Shown here: in pieces, positions 32,585-42,170 of the stretch
How the letters are laid out: every line of letters begins with the position of its first letter
Position numbering within the stretch: the first letter of the stretch is position 1
NCBI RefSeq assembly: GCF_000026185.1
Contig: NC_010694.1
Coordinates: 2,418,001-2,482,000 of the forward strand
DNA from: Erwinia tasmaniensis Et1/99
GTDB taxonomy: Bacteria; Pseudomonadota; Gammaproteobacteria; Enterobacterales; Enterobacteriaceae
Direction: 5' to 3'
DNA length: 64,000 nt
The notes under the pieces: model-generated
Told to the model about the DNA's origin: nothing
Database searches by the model: none
The model's input: only the letters and a program-made list of their open reading frames with translations
Made by a program: the position numbers and the translations under genes

Positions 32585-33301
32585 ATGAACGAATTTTACA
32601 CTCTCGCCAGCGCCGCCGGCATGACCGTCGGGCTGGCCGTTTGCGCCCTGATTGCCGGATTAATGCTGGCGATGGTGTTTGCCGTTTGGGAATCTGCACG
32701 CTGGCGTCCACTGGCATGGGTGGGCACCGGTCTGGTTACGCTGTTTCGTGCCTTACCGGAAATCCTCGTCGTGCTGTTCATCTATTTCGGCGCTTCGCAG
32801 CTGTTGCTGACCTTGTCGGATGGTTTCACCCTTAATCTGGCGTTGGTACAGATCCCGGTGCAGGTCAATATTGAGAATTTTGACGTCAGCCCCTTCCTCT
32901 GCGGGGTGATCGCGCTGGCGATCCTCTACTCCTCTTACGCTTCTCAAACCCTACGAGGCGCGCTGAAGGCGGTGCCCCAGGGCCAGTGGGAGTCGGGCCA
33001 GGCGTTAGGAATGAAAAAATCTGCCATTTTCGTGCGCCTGATCGTGCCGCAGATGTGGCGTCATGCGCTGCCCGGCCTGGGCAACCAGTGGCTGGTGTTG
33101 CTGAAGGATACCGCGCTGGTGTCGTTGATCAGCGTAAACGACATTATGCTACAGACCAAAAGTATCGCCACACGCACCCAGGAGCCTTTCACCTGGTATG
33201 TGGTTGCCGCGGCTATCTACCTGCTAATCACCCTGTTCAGCCAGCAGGTGCTGAAACGCATTGAGCTGCGAACCACGCGCTTTGAGCGAGGAGATGCCTG
33301 A
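32585..33301 (+). CDS. artQ: Arginine ABC transporter permease ArtQ
   Basis: The 238-residue inner-membrane subunit has about five helices and the HisMQ-type EAA loop ([29 protein letters not shown], split). Its length equals E. coli ArtQ. It starts 3 bases after artI and shares one base with artM (TGATG), so the two permeases are coupled. Confidence 0.96.
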   Translation: MNEFYTLASAAGMTVGLAVCALIAGLMLAMVFAVWESARWRPLAWVGTGLVTLFRALPEILVVLFIYFGASQLLLTLSDGFTLNLALVQIPVQVNIENFDVSPFLCGVIALAILYSSYASQTLRGALKAVPQGQWESGQALGMKKSAIFVRLIVPQMWRHALPGLGNQWLVLLKDTALVSLISVNDIMLQTKSIATRTQEPFTWYVVAAAIYLLITLFSQQVLKRIELRTTRFERGDA

Positions 33302-33969
33302 TGCTGAGCTATTTTCCTGAACTGCTGAAGGGGCTGCACACCAGCCTGTCGCTCACCCTGGCTTCGCTGGCCCTGGCCCTGGTGTTAGCGCTGATCTTCA
33401 CCGTGGTATTGGCGCTGAAAGTGCCGGTGCTGAGCCTGTTAACCCGTGGCTATATCACGCTGTTTACCGGTACTCCGCTGCTGGTGCAGATCTTTCTGAT
33501 TTACTACGGCCCGGGGCAGTTCCCGGCGATCCAGAGCATTCCCTGGCTATGGGGCCTGCTGTCACAACCCTGGCTGTGCGCTCTTTTGGCGCTGTCACTG
33601 AACAGCGCCGCCTATACCACATTACTGTTTCACGGGGCGGTACGCGCCATCCCGTCCGGGCAATGGCAGGCCTGCGCCGCGCTGGGTATGGGCCGCAAAG
33701 AACAGCTGCGCATCCTGCTACCCTACGCGCTGAAACGGGCGCTCTCCTCCTATTCCAACGAGGTAGTGCTGGTGTTTAAAAGTACCTCGCTGGCCTACAC
33801 CATCACGCTAATGGAGGTGATGGGCCACGGACAGCTGCTGTACGGACGCACCTACGATATCAGCGTATTTGCTGCCGCTGGCGTGATCTATCTCTGCGTT
33901 AACGGTCTGCTGACCCTGTTGATGCGGCTGGTCGAACGACGGGCGCTGGCCTTTGAACGCCGTACCTGA
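33301..33969 (+). CDS. artM: Arginine ABC transporter permease ArtM
   Basis: The 222-residue second permease pairs with ArtQ. The EAA loop is visible in QACAALGMGRKEQLRILLPYALKRAL, and five hydrophobic helices are present. Its start codon overlaps the artQ stop by one base. artJ follows after 93 bases, probably with its own promoter as in E. coli. Confidence 0.96.
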   Translation: MLSYFPELLKGLHTSLSLTLASLALALVLALIFTVVLALKVPVLSLLTRGYITLFTGTPLLVQIFLIYYGPGQFPAIQSIPWLWGLLSQPWLCALLALSLNSAAYTTLLFHGAVRAIPSGQWQACAALGMGRKEQLRILLPYALKRALSSYSNEVVLVFKSTSLAYTITLMEVMGHGQLLYGRTYDISVFAAAGVIYLCVNGLLTLLMRLVERRALAFERRT

Positions 33970-34062
33970 TCCACTACCCGCAGAAAATGGGTTGATCACC
34001 GCAATCATTCGCTGACGATCGTCATCACCGCCCGAACAATACGACCGCAAGGAACTAAGAAG

Positions 34063-34794
34063 ATGAAAAAAGTCATTCTGGCCGCCCTGCTCGCCAGCGC
34101 CGCCTTTGGCACCCAGGCCGCAGAAAAAATTCGTTTTGCCTCATCGGCAACCTACCCGCCTTTTGAGTCCTTAAACAGCGAAAATCAAATCGTCGGTTTT
34201 GATATCGATTTGGCTAACGCGCTGTGCGCACAGATGAAGGCCGAGTGCAGCTTTACCAACAATCCTTTTGACAGCCTGGTACCGGCGCTTAAATTCCGCC
34301 GCTATGACGCGGTCATCTCCGGTATGGATATCACCGCCGAGCGTAGCAAGCAGGTCAGTTTCACCCAGCCCTATTACGCGAATTCGGCGATTATCATTGC
34401 GCAACAGGGCAAATTCACCCGCGTGGATCAGCTGAAAGGGAAACGTGTGGGGGTTGAAAATGGCACCACGCACCAGAAATACCTACAGGAAAAACACCCG
34501 GAGATCGTCACCGTTGCCTACGACAGCTATCAGAATGCTATTCTCGACCTGAAAAATAACCGGCTGGACGGTATCCTGGGAGACAGCGCGGTAGTGGGCG
34601 CCTGGCTGAAAACCAATCCGAACCTGGCGAGTGTCGGTGAACATATTACCGACAGCGACTTCTTCGGTACTGGGGTCGGTATTGCGGTGCGCAAAGACAA
34701 TGCCGCGCTGCTGGCAGAGTTTAACGCGGCGCTTGACGTGCTGAAAGCTAATGGCACTATCGAAAAGCTGAATCAGCGCTGGTTCCCCCAGTAA
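34063..34794 (+). CDS. artJ: Periplasmic arginine-binding protein ArtJ
   Basis: The 243-residue arginine-specific binding protein feeds the ArtPQM transporter. A Sec signal is cleaved near residue 19 (GTQA-AEKI). The mature protein closely resembles ArtI (YPPFESLNSENQIVGFDIDLANALC). In E. coli rlmC follows between artJ and ybjO; here ybjO ends only 62 bases downstream on the opposite strand. Confidence 0.97.
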   Translation: MKKVILAALLASAAFGTQAAEKIRFASSATYPPFESLNSENQIVGFDIDLANALCAQMKAECSFTNNPFDSLVPALKFRRYDAVISGMDITAERSKQVSFTQPYYANSAIIIAQQGKFTRVDQLKGKRVGVENGTTHQKYLQEKHPEIVTVAYDSYQNAILDLKNNRLDGILGDSAVVGAWLKTNPNLASVGEHITDSDFFGTGVGIAVRKDNAALLAEFNAALDVLKANGTIEKLNQRWFPQ

Positions 34795-34856
34795 TCTGCG
34801 TCACGGATGGGCGCGGCCGTAAAGGCTGCCCCCTCTATGCGGCCAGCATCGGTCGG

Positions 34857-35330
34857 TTAGCGAAAAAAGCGCCGACTGCTCGCCGGAACGAACAGCAGCA
34901 GGAGCACCAGCAGGTCAGGAGATTTGTCCAGCAACAGCGAAGGCAGTATTTGAGCATCATGTTCCCTGACGATGCTGAACAGCTCAGGATAAATCCAGCC
35001 TGCCGAGGCGGAAAACATATACGCCAGCACCAGCACTTGGGTGGTGAGAAAAACCCATCGGCCCCAGTTATGTCCACGCAGCAGGGCAATCGCGCTGCGC
35101 AGCTCTGTCAACCACACCAGCAGGCTGGCGATAAAAATCAGCGTCGATCCCCAGGCCTGGGCGCTACGATGGATAAGATTCAGCAGCTCCTCATAGCCAA
35201 GTTCGTTCGCCAGTAGCAGAACGCCGAGGCAGCGGGTGGCAATGATGGAACAACCGGCGATCCACACCGTGACCGGGACAGAATTCGTACCACTGAACAA
35301 CGCCTGACTCTCTCCAGATATCTGTGACAT
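34857..35330 (-). CDS. ybjO: Inner-membrane protein YbjO
   Basis: The 157-residue protein has four hydrophobic helices and matches E. coli YbjO (DUF2593). Conserved stretches include SAQAWGSTLIFIASL, RGHNWGRWVFL and ASAGWIYPELFSIV. Function unknown. It lies upstream of potI on the same strand order seen in E. coli, but with the rlmC methyltransferase gene missing between it and artJ. Confidence 0.85.
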   Translation of the reverse strand: MSQISGESQALFSGTNSVPVTVWIAGCSIIATRCLGVLLLANELGYEELLNLIHRSAQAWGSTLIFIASLLVWLTELRSAIALLRGHNWGRWVFLTTQVLVLAYMFSASAGWIYPELFSIVREHDAQILPSLLLDKSPDLLVLLLLFVPASSRRFFR

Positions 35331-35669
35331 AACTCCCTACCCCACGATTTCCTGATGGTGCAACCGCCTTTTCAGGGCTCTACATCAGTGCTGTTCCGCC
35401 CGGTACGGCGGCAAATAAACGCATTTTGCCTACCGCTGTGCGAATAAAAGATCCGTTACGGCACATGATCCGATCGCGTCATTAACCGGCTCGTACCGCC
35501 ATCCGGTTAATTATAGCCATTAGTAAGAAAATACTTAGTCCCACGTCAGGAATTTGCGCCCGACGAGACAAAAAAGGGGATGAAGGTTGGTTAATACAAC
35601 TCTCTGATATCCTTTGAGGATCCTTACCGCTACGTTTGCCCATCAAGGCGGCGGGCGAGAGACCCCCGC
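35331..35669. other. Intergenic region between ybjO and potI
   Basis: About 340 bases follow the end of the pot operon and precede ybjO, so they should hold the pot 3' end and the ybjO promoter. Only weak hairpins are visible (for example ATCCT-TTG-AGGAT at 35609-35621), and no T-run terminator after potI. No open frame with protein character is present. Confidence 0.4.
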
Positions 35670-36515
35670 TTATTCCCCAGCGTGAACCTTGCGGATATTT
35701 TTCACTCGCTGCTGCTCTTCTCGCGCCATTAGCCGCCAGGCGATAAATCCGACCAGCCCCACCACGAACAGGATCAGCGATGCCAGAGCATTAATTTCCG
35801 GGTTAACGCCACGGCGCACGCTGGCAAAGATCTGCATCGGCAGCGTGGTGGCACCCGGCCCGGTGACAAAGCTGGAGATCACCAGATCGTCGAGCGATAA
35901 CGTAAACGCCAGCAGCCAACCGGTCAACATCGCCGGCGCAATCATCGGTACGGTGATAACAAAGAACACTTTCAGCGGCGTGGCGCCAAGATCCATCGCC
36001 GCTTCCTCAATCGATCTGTCCAGCTCACGCAGCCGCGAGTTGATCACCACCGCCACATAGGCGGTGCAGAAGGTCACATGCGAAAGCCAGATCGTCAACA
36101 TGCCACGGTCGGCGGGCCAGCCAAAGGTGTTTGCCATTGCCACAAACAGCAGCAGCAGCGACAGCCCGGTGATCACATCCGGCATCACCAGCGGCGCGGT
36201 CAGCATAAAGGCAAAGCCCGTCGACGTTTTGAACCGCCCAAAGCGCACGATCACCACCGCCGCGATAGTGCCGAGAATAGCCGCCGCCGTTGCCGACATG
36301 GCGGCAATCGACAGACTGAGCGTCACCGCACTGATCATGGCATCGTCGTGGAACAAGACGCTGTACCAGCGTAGCGAGAAGCTCTCCCATGCGACCAGCT
36401 GCGATGAGTTAAACGAATACACCACCAGCAGCAGCATCGGCGCGTACAGAAAGAAGAAGCAGACCGCCAGGATCGCCGTGCGCCATTTTGAACGAATGAC
36501 AGGCAGGTTATTCAC
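35670..36515 (-). CDS. potI: Putrescine ABC transporter permease PotI
   Basis: This 281-residue permease has the same length as E. coli PotI. It has six helices and the EAA loop EAAMDLGATPLKVFFVITVPMIAPAM (in pieces). With PotH it forms the channel of the putrescine-specific PotFGHI importer. Its start overlaps the potH stop by four bases. Confidence 0.96.
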   Translation of the reverse strand: MNNLPVIRSKWRTAILAVCFFFLYAPMLLLVVYSFNSSQLVAWESFSLRWYSVLFHDDAMISAVTLSLSIAAMSATAAAILGTIAAVVIVRFGRFKTSTGFAFMLTAPLVMPDVITGLSLLLLFVAMANTFGWPADRGMLTIWLSHVTFCTAYVAVVINSRLRELDRSIEEAAMDLGATPLKVFFVITVPMIAPAMLTGWLLAFTLSLDDLVISSFVTGPGATTLPMQIFASVRRGVNPEINALASLILFVVGLVGFIAWRLMAREEQQRVKNIRKVHAGE

Positions 36516-37474
36516 GCTTTCTCCTCCGACGCTTTGTTTTGATGCTTATGGAACCAGATGATAGGCAGGATCAGGATCAGCAGGATAATCACCGCCAGGG
36601 CAGAGGCGACCGGCCAGTCACGGTTATTGAAGAACTCCTGCCACAGCACGCGGCCAATCATAATACTGTCCGGGCCACCGAGCAGTTCCGGGATCACGTA
36701 CTCCCCCACCGCCGGGATAAACACCAGCATCGAACCGGCAATAATCCCACCTTTGGTCAGCGGCACAATTACGCTGAAAAACGTCTTCAGCGGGCGCGCA
36801 CCAAGATCGAGCGCGGCCTCCACCAGCGAATAATCAATGCGCGTCAGGGCGGTGTAGATGGGCAGCACCATAAACGGCAGATAGCAGTAAACGATACCAA
36901 TATATACGGCCAGGTTGGTGTACAAGATGGTGAGCGGATGGTCGATGAACCCGCTCCACATCAGAAAACGATTTAACACGCCGTTATCGTTAAGGATCCC
37001 CATCCACGCATAAACGCGCACCAGAAATGAGGTCCACGAAGGCAGGATCACCAACAGCAGCAGGATATTACGCGTTGATGCCGGAGCGTGTGCCACCGCC
37101 CATGCCAGCGGATAACCAATCAGTAGACAGATCAGGGTCGAAACCGCCGCCACCTGCAAAGAGTGCAGATAGGCATCGATATACAGCGGATCGTCGGTCA
37201 GGGTGAAATAGTTGCCAAAGTTCAGCACCAGGTTCAGCTGGCCGTCGGCCCAGCTGAACAGTTCGCTATAAGGTGGGATGGCGCGCACCACGTCGGCGAA
37301 GCTGATCTTGAGGACGATCAGGAACGGCAGCAAAAACAGCAGCGAAAGCCACAGGTACGGCAGTGCAATCACCAGCTTACGCCCATGCGCCATCTGTATC
37401 CGGGTCAGCAGGCCTTTGATAGTCGTTTGCCGAGTGCCTGGCCCGGCCATGGGACGTTCAGAAAATGGGTTCAT
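36512..37474 (-). CDS. potH: Putrescine ABC transporter permease PotH
   Basis: The 320-residue permease matches E. coli PotH (317). Conserved parts include QMAHGRKLVIALPYLW, PSWTSFLVRVYAWMGIL, the EAA loop EAALDLGARPLKTFF and PAVGEYVIPELLGGPDSIM. I chose the ATG at MNPFSERP, which has GGGGAG just upstream and lies 8 bases after potG; the open frame extends 16 codons into potG. Confidence 0.96.
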   Translation of the reverse strand: MNPFSERPMAGPGTRQTTIKGLLTRIQMAHGRKLVIALPYLWLSLLFLLPFLIVLKISFADVVRAIPPYSELFSWADGQLNLVLNFGNYFTLTDDPLYIDAYLHSLQVAAVSTLICLLIGYPLAWAVAHAPASTRNILLLLVILPSWTSFLVRVYAWMGILNDNGVLNRFLMWSGFIDHPLTILYTNLAVYIGIVYCYLPFMVLPIYTALTRIDYSLVEAALDLGARPLKTFFSVIVPLTKGGIIAGSMLVFIPAVGEYVIPELLGGPDSIMIGRVLWQEFFNNRDWPVASALAVIILLILILPIIWFHKHQNKASEEKA

Positions 37475-37482
37475 CGTCTCCC

Positions 37483-38622
37483 CTATTGCATCAGGATCAC
37501 ACAGCTGTCGGCATCCCAACACAGATGCACTTCATCACCCCAGGTCGGCGTTCCCTGGCGGAAGCGATGCGCGTTTTGCAGCTGGGCACTGATCATCTGG
37601 CCGTTACCCAGGCGCACATGGTAAATGGACAGATCGCCGAGATAGGCAATATGCACCACGTCGCCAACGGCATAATTACAGCCATCGGCCGTTGGCTGCG
37701 TGCACAGCATCACCTTTTCGGGACGCAGGGCCACGGTGACCGGCACACCATCCACCACCGAAGCATCGGAAAGGACTCTCAGTGGACAGCCAAGCGCCGG
37801 GCTGTCAATCAGCAGACTGTCAGGCCGGCGTTCGCGCAGAATTCCCTCAAACAGGTTTGCCGAGCCAATAAATTCTGCGCTGAAGCGCGTAGCCGGGTGC
37901 TCGTAAATTTCTTCCGGCTCACCGATCTGGACGAATTTACCCCGGTTCATTATCGCAATACGCCCGGCCATGGTCATCGCTTCTTCCTGATCGTGAGTCA
38001 CCATCACGCAGGTCACTCCCACGCGTTCAAGGATATCCACCACTTCGTGCTGCATACGGTCGCGCAGCTTTTTATCCAGCGCGCCCATCGGTTCATCAAG
38101 CAGCAGCAGTTTTGGCCGCTTTGCCAGGCTGCGCGCCAGCGCCACACGCTGACGCTGGCCGCCAGAGAGCTGGTGGGGCTTACGTTTGGCATAATCCTGC
38201 ATATGCACCAGCGTCAACATCTCGGCTACGCGCGCGCTTATCTCACCTTTCGCCAGCCTGTCCTGCTTGAGGCCAAAGGCAATGTTTTGCTCCACCGTCA
38301 TATGCGGAAAAAGCGCATAGGACTGGAACATCATATTGATAGGGCGTTGATACGGCGGCACATGGGAAAGATCAAGCCCGTCCAGCACAACCTGGCCCTG
38401 GGTCGGGGATTCAAATCCTGCCAACATGCGCAGCAGGGTTGACTTGCCGCAGCCTGAAGGCCCAAGCAGCGCGAAAATCTCGCCTTTATAGATGGTGAGG
38501 TTCACATCATCCACCGCATGCTGCCCATCGAAGGATTTGGTCAGATTACGGATCTCCAGCAGCGGCGATAGCGCCCTGCCGGTTTTGCCTTGAGAACGGG
38601 AAATGACATCATTCACTGCCAT
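37483..38622 (-). CDS. potG: Putrescine ABC transporter ATP-binding protein PotG
   Basis: The 379-residue ATPase has Walker A GPSGCGKSTLL, Q-loop QSYALFPHMT, signature LSGGQRQRVALARSL, Walker B LLLLDEPMGALD and switch H in VMVTHDQEEAM. A C-terminal TOBE regulatory domain follows (about 300-379). It lies between the binding protein PotF and the permeases. A GC-rich hairpin separates it from potF. Confidence 0.97.
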   Translation of the reverse strand: MAVNDVISRSQGKTGRALSPLLEIRNLTKSFDGQHAVDDVNLTIYKGEIFALLGPSGCGKSTLLRMLAGFESPTQGQVVLDGLDLSHVPPYQRPINMMFQSYALFPHMTVEQNIAFGLKQDRLAKGEISARVAEMLTLVHMQDYAKRKPHQLSGGQRQRVALARSLAKRPKLLLLDEPMGALDKKLRDRMQHEVVDILERVGVTCVMVTHDQEEAMTMAGRIAIMNRGKFVQIGEPEEIYEHPATRFSAEFIGSANLFEGILRERRPDSLLIDSPALGCPLRVLSDASVVDGVPVTVALRPEKVMLCTQPTADGCNYAVGDVVHIAYLGDLSIYHVRLGNGQMISAQLQNAHRFRQGTPTWGDEVHLCWDADSCVILMQ

Positions 38623-38643
38623 GATACTCCGGCATCGTAAGTG

Positions 38644-38670
38644 GGGCCCGCCGTTTGGAGAGGCGGGCCC
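38644..38670 (-). terminator. Intercistronic hairpin between potF and potG
   Basis: A perfect 9-bp GC stem (GGGCCCGCC and GGCGGGCCC) with a nine-base loop, no T-run, lies between the binding-protein gene and the ATPase gene. Such hairpins commonly stabilise the upstream message so that the binding protein is made in excess. Confidence 0.6.
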
Positions 38671-38721
38671 GCTGAAATGATAAGACAGAGGCCGTTATGC
38701 GCGCCTCTGTGGCGATACGCG

Positions 38722-39831
38722 CTACTGCCCACTCTTCACTTTAGTCCATGCCCGCGTGCGCACGCGGTCAAGTTTTGGCTCCTGCACCTTGAGGATGAAC
38801 AGTTTTGCCATCACGTCCGCCGGAGGGTAGACGCCAGGATTATTGCGGATAGCGGCATCGACAAACGGCAGCGAGGCTTTATTACCGCTGGCGTAGAAAA
38901 CCGCGTTCGATATGTTCGCCATCACTTTAGGTTCCAGCAGGTAGTTAATAAACTGCCAGGCTTCATCAACATTTTTTGCATCTTTCGGGACGGCAAGCGT
39001 ATCAAAGAATGCCAGCGCGCCCTCTTTTGGGATGCTGTAGGCGATCTCAACACCGTTTTTCGCTGCCAGCGCACGATTTTTCGCCTGAAGGATATCGCCC
39101 GCCCAGCCGATAGCCACGCAGGTATTCCCGTTCGCGAGGTCGTTAATGTACTGCGATGAGTGGAAGTAACGAATGCTTGGACGCAGCTTCAACAGCAGGT
39201 CGGTCGCGGCCCCCGAATAATCTTTCGCATCGCTGCTGTTCGGATCTTTGCCCTGATAGTTCAACACGGTGGCAAAAATCTCTTCTGGTGCATCAAGGAA
39301 GGAGACACCACAGCTTTTTAGTTTGGCCAGATTTTCAGGCTTCAGAACCAGATCCCAGCTGTTCACCGGTGCATCTTTGCCCAGCGCCGCCTTCACTTTT
39401 TCAACATTGTAGCCAATGCCGGTCGTGGCCCACAGATAAGGGATAGCATATTTGTTACCCGGATCGTGTTGCTCCAGCTTTTTCAGCAAATCCGCGTCAA
39501 GATTTTTATAGTTCGGTAGCTTGCTGCGGTCCAGAGGCTGGAACACGCCGGACTCCAGCTGACGCGCCAGGAAGCTGGACGAAGGCACCACCACGTCATA
39601 GCCGGTGTTGCCAGCCATTAATTTGCCTTCAAGGACTTCGTTGGAGTCAAAGACGTCATACACCACTTTGATGCCGGTCTGTTTTTCAAAATCTGCCACG
39701 GTATCCGGCGCGATGTAATCAGACCAGTTATAAACGTGCAGCGTCCTGTCTGCCGCCGGTGAGGCGGTGGAAATCGCCATCAGCATTGCCACAGCGGCAC
39801 CTGACAACCCTTTGTTAACGTGGTTGAACAT
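38722..39831 (-). CDS. potF: Periplasmic putrescine-binding protein PotF
   Basis: The 369-residue spermidine/putrescine-type binding protein (E. coli PotF 370) has a Sec signal cleaved about residue 26 (ASPA-ADRT). Ligand-pocket regions include YNWSDYIAPDTV near the mature N-terminus, VVPSSSFLARQ and GWAGDILQA. It is first gene of potFGHI, so the promoter lies in the region upstream. Confidence 0.97.
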   Translation of the reverse strand: MFNHVNKGLSGAAVAMLMAISTASPAADRTLHVYNWSDYIAPDTVADFEKQTGIKVVYDVFDSNEVLEGKLMAGNTGYDVVVPSSSFLARQLESGVFQPLDRSKLPNYKNLDADLLKKLEQHDPGNKYAIPYLWATTGIGYNVEKVKAALGKDAPVNSWDLVLKPENLAKLKSCGVSFLDAPEEIFATVLNYQGKDPNSSDAKDYSGAATDLLLKLRPSIRYFHSSQYINDLANGNTCVAIGWAGDILQAKNRALAAKNGVEIAYSIPKEGALAFFDTLAVPKDAKNVDEAWQFINYLLEPKVMANISNAVFYASGNKASLPFVDAAIRNNPGVYPPADVMAKLFILKVQEPKLDRVRTRAWTKVKSGQ

Positions 39832-40248
39832 CTTCCATCCTCCTGAACAGGGATAATCTTTATGTTACGCAGATCTGGCTTCATATGACGCATTCATCAT
39901 GCATCATTATTCATGCTGATGCTCATACCCTTAAACACAATGTTTAGCGGTAGGGCACGACGGATCTGGACAAACAAAGATAGCGCCTGTCATTCATCCA
40001 AACCAGCCTCTGGATTAAAAAACGCGGTAAGCGATTTATTATGCAGTTTTTCCCTACATGACAGGCACTGGAAGTAAAATAGTGGACAAATATCTGGCAA
40101 TACGGGACAAAACGCAGAATAAAACAGGGTATGGCAGGGAGAGTGGCGTCAGTTAAACAGCCTTACTCACTTTTTCAGCGACAGGGGGATGCAGGAACGG
40201 GCGGGCGGAAGCCCGTCCACCCGAAGGAAAAGGAACGTAAGGTGCAGA
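39832..40248. other. Intergenic region upstream of potF and downstream of ybjN
   Basis: This 417-base stretch carries the potF promoter. A short palindrome TAAACA-CAA-TGTTTA (39932-39946) lies about 100 bases before the potF start and could be an operator, but no known regulator motif is recognised. The right part (40131-40248) is GC-rich and contains only a 63-codon open frame without protein character. Confidence 0.4.
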
Positions 40249-40728
40249 TTAATGCAGTAGCGAATGGCTGGCGACGATCGGTGGGCGTTCATCCTCTTCA
40301 GCAATCACCAGCAGATGGTTAGCGAACGCTTCCATAACGATCATTGAAATCTGTTCTTCACTCTGCTTCATAAAGTGCTTGAACTGGCCGTAGGTGACGC
40401 CGGCCGAAATGCTTAACGACTGGCAGACGATAAGCTTAGGCAGATTGTCGTCCTGAATATCGAGGAATGCTTTCACCGTCAGTGAACTGGCGTTAATTTG
40501 TGACAGGTCGCCCGCCAGCGGGATCAGCGCAGTCGGCTTCACCTCGGCCAGTGCTGAAAAAAGAATAACCTCATCCACCAGATCAATCTTGGCATCAAAT
40601 ACGCCGTCAAAATTCTGCATATGCGGCAGGTGGAGAGCCTGACACGAATCACACTCAAACCAGGTAATACTTTGTTGATCCAGCCAACGTCGTAACACGT
40701 CGAGATCCGGAACGACGAGTGAAGCCAT
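40249..40728 (-). CDS. ybjN: YbjN family protein (stress and motility modulator)
   Basis: The 159-residue product aligns along its whole length with E. coli YbjN (158), a type III secretion chaperone-fold protein. In E. coli its level affects motility, biofilm and stress responses; the molecular partner is not established. Conserved blocks: LHLPHMQNFDGVFDAKIDL, INASSLTVKAFLD and QSEEQISMIVMEA. The Erwinia amylovora relative AmyR is a known YbjN family member affecting amylovoran production. In E. coli rimK is the next gene; here it is absent. Confidence 0.93.
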   Translation of the reverse strand: MASLVVPDLDVLRRWLDQQSITWFECDSCQALHLPHMQNFDGVFDAKIDLVDEVILFSALAEVKPTALIPLAGDLSQINASSLTVKAFLDIQDDNLPKLIVCQSLSISAGVTYGQFKHFMKQSEEQISMIVMEAFANHLLVIAEEDERPPIVASHSLLH

Positions 40729-40997
40729 ATAGAATTGTCTCTTGAGCCATAAAATTGCGTACTAGCTTACGGAAAAACGGCGGCAAAAACTATGGTTAAC
40801 GCAGAAATATGAGGCTAAAACGCGCAATTAAGACAGAGCCCATAATGCGCAGGCTGACGATCCCAGGGCCAACACGCCAGCTTGGACCCGGCGTGCCGGT
40901 TTGGGGATCGCAGCGCTCATCCGTCAGCCTGACGCGCGATGTTAGCGACAGGCTGACGGGTATTCGCGTCTTATTCCGCACGGGCGAACGTCCAGCG
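40729..40997. other. Gap where rimK lies in E. coli, with three copies of a 10-bp motif
   Basis: E. coli has rimK between nfsA and ybjN. Here 269 bases remain and no RimK sequence is visible. The motif CAGGCTGACG occurs at 40850-40859 and 40949-40958 and, inverted, at 40922-40931. The last two form a perfect 11-bp inverted repeat (40921-40931 with 40949-40959) with a 17-base loop, which could end nfsA transcripts. Confidence 0.6.
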
Positions 40998-41720
40998 TTA
41001 GCGCGTTGCCCAGCCCTGCCGGTGTAAGTAATCGAGAATAAATGGGCGGCTCTCTTTGCTAAGCGTCTTCTGGATATGTTCACTCCAGCTTTCAGAACGC
41101 GGGTTGCTCTCGCGGCTCTGATAATACTGCACCAGCTCATCATCGTACTGCGCCAGCAGCGCGCTGTTTAAAGGCTGATAGCGATTTTCATGCACCAGCA
41201 GATCGGCAGGCATACGCGGTTTGCACTGCGGATCTTGAGCAGGCTTACCCAGACACAGGCCAAACAGCGGCAGCACAAATTTCGGCAGGCCTAATGCTTC
41301 CGTGACCTCGGCAATATGGTTACGAATACCGCCGATGTACACACCGCCGAAGCCGAGTGATTCTGCGGCTATCATCGCATTTTGTGCCATTAACGCCGTA
41401 TCAACGCATCCCAGTAGCAGCTGCTCTGCCAGCCCCAGCTCCGCCTGCGGGCTGATCTGCTGCAAACGGTTAAAATCAGCACAAAAAACCCAGAATTCAG
41501 CAGCCTGTGCAACGTAGTGCTGGCCACCGCTCAGCTTAACCAACGTTTCGCGCAGCGCGCGATCGCTGATGCGAACGATCGATGAGCACTGCAAAAAGCT
41601 GGACGTGGAAGCGGACTGCGCTGCCTCAATGATGGCCGCGCGCTGTCCGGGGGAGATCTGCTCGTCGGTGAAAGAGCGAATCGAGCGATGGGAACGCAGT
41701 AACTCGATGGTTGGCGTCAT
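40998..41720 (-). CDS. nfsA: Oxygen-insensitive NADPH nitroreductase NfsA
   Basis: The 240-residue FMN enzyme carries out two-electron reduction of nitro compounds and quinones. Length and blocks match E. coli NfsA: LLRSHRSIRSFTDE at the N-terminus (FMN phosphate contacts), SSFLQCSSIVRISD, and GFGGVYIGGIRNH. ybjC lies 14 bases upstream and grxA is divergent, the arrangement of the E. coli oxidative-stress cluster. Confidence 0.96.
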   Translation of the reverse strand: MTPTIELLRSHRSIRSFTDEQISPGQRAAIIEAAQSASTSSFLQCSSIVRISDRALRETLVKLSGGQHYVAQAAEFWVFCADFNRLQQISPQAELGLAEQLLLGCVDTALMAQNAMIAAESLGFGGVYIGGIRNHIAEVTEALGLPKFVLPLFGLCLGKPAQDPQCKPRMPADLLVHENRYQPLNSALLAQYDDELVQYYQSRESNPRSESWSEHIQKTLSKESRPFILDYLHRQGWATR

Positions 41721-41734
41721 GGGGATCTCCTTAA

Positions 41735-41989
41735 TTAACGTTTATTGCGTACTGAAAGCACATGAAATAATTTGGGGGCCAGTAGTTTGGCGCTGCGCCA
41801 GATCATAACGACCGGGACCGGCAGTATCAGCACGATTGCAGCAAACAGCAACGCCGTTGCCGTCGGCTTCCCGTTCAACGGGGAAAATGGCAGCATGTCG
41901 CGCAGTGCAAACGGGGAGACAACCAGCAGCACAATACCCAATATTTCCATCAGCAGTAAAGGGCGGGGTAATTGACTAAAGGCACGCAT
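41735..41989 (-). CDS. ybjC: Small inner-membrane protein YbjC
   Basis: The 84-residue protein has two hydrophobic helices (LLLMEILGIVLLVVSPFAL; ALLFAAIVLILPVPVVMIW). It resembles E. coli YbjC (DUF1418), which precedes nfsA in one transcript under SoxS control. I chose the ATG at MRAFSQLPRP because it aligns with the E. coli start MRAIGKLP and has GAGAGTG upstream; the frame is open a further 16 codons. Function unknown. Confidence 0.8.
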   Translation of the reverse strand: MRAFSQLPRPLLLMEILGIVLLVVSPFALRDMLPFSPLNGKPTATALLFAAIVLILPVPVVMIWRSAKLLAPKLFHVLSVRNKR

Positions 41990-42170
41990 TAACACTCTCA
42001 TGACTGCGGCGGGTTCAGGCTTCGCAAGCCGATTCACGCCCTGGCCTGCAACGGTTCAGTATAGATCTTGCGAATCAAACTAACAGGTAATTCCTTCTTT
42101 CTTTAAGCGAGAGATGCGGGCATCATCTAGCCCATTAACTAAAAATCCGCTATAAAATTCAGGAGATACC

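Noticed and set aside
37465..38442. 325-codon open frame antisense to potG
   Set aside because: It is rich in His, Gln and Arg, typical of an antisense reading, and potG has every ABC ATPase motif.
42040..42170. Possible OxyR site between ybjC and grxA
   Set aside because: Fragments such as ATCTA and CTAT are present, but not with the four-part spacing of an OxyR site.
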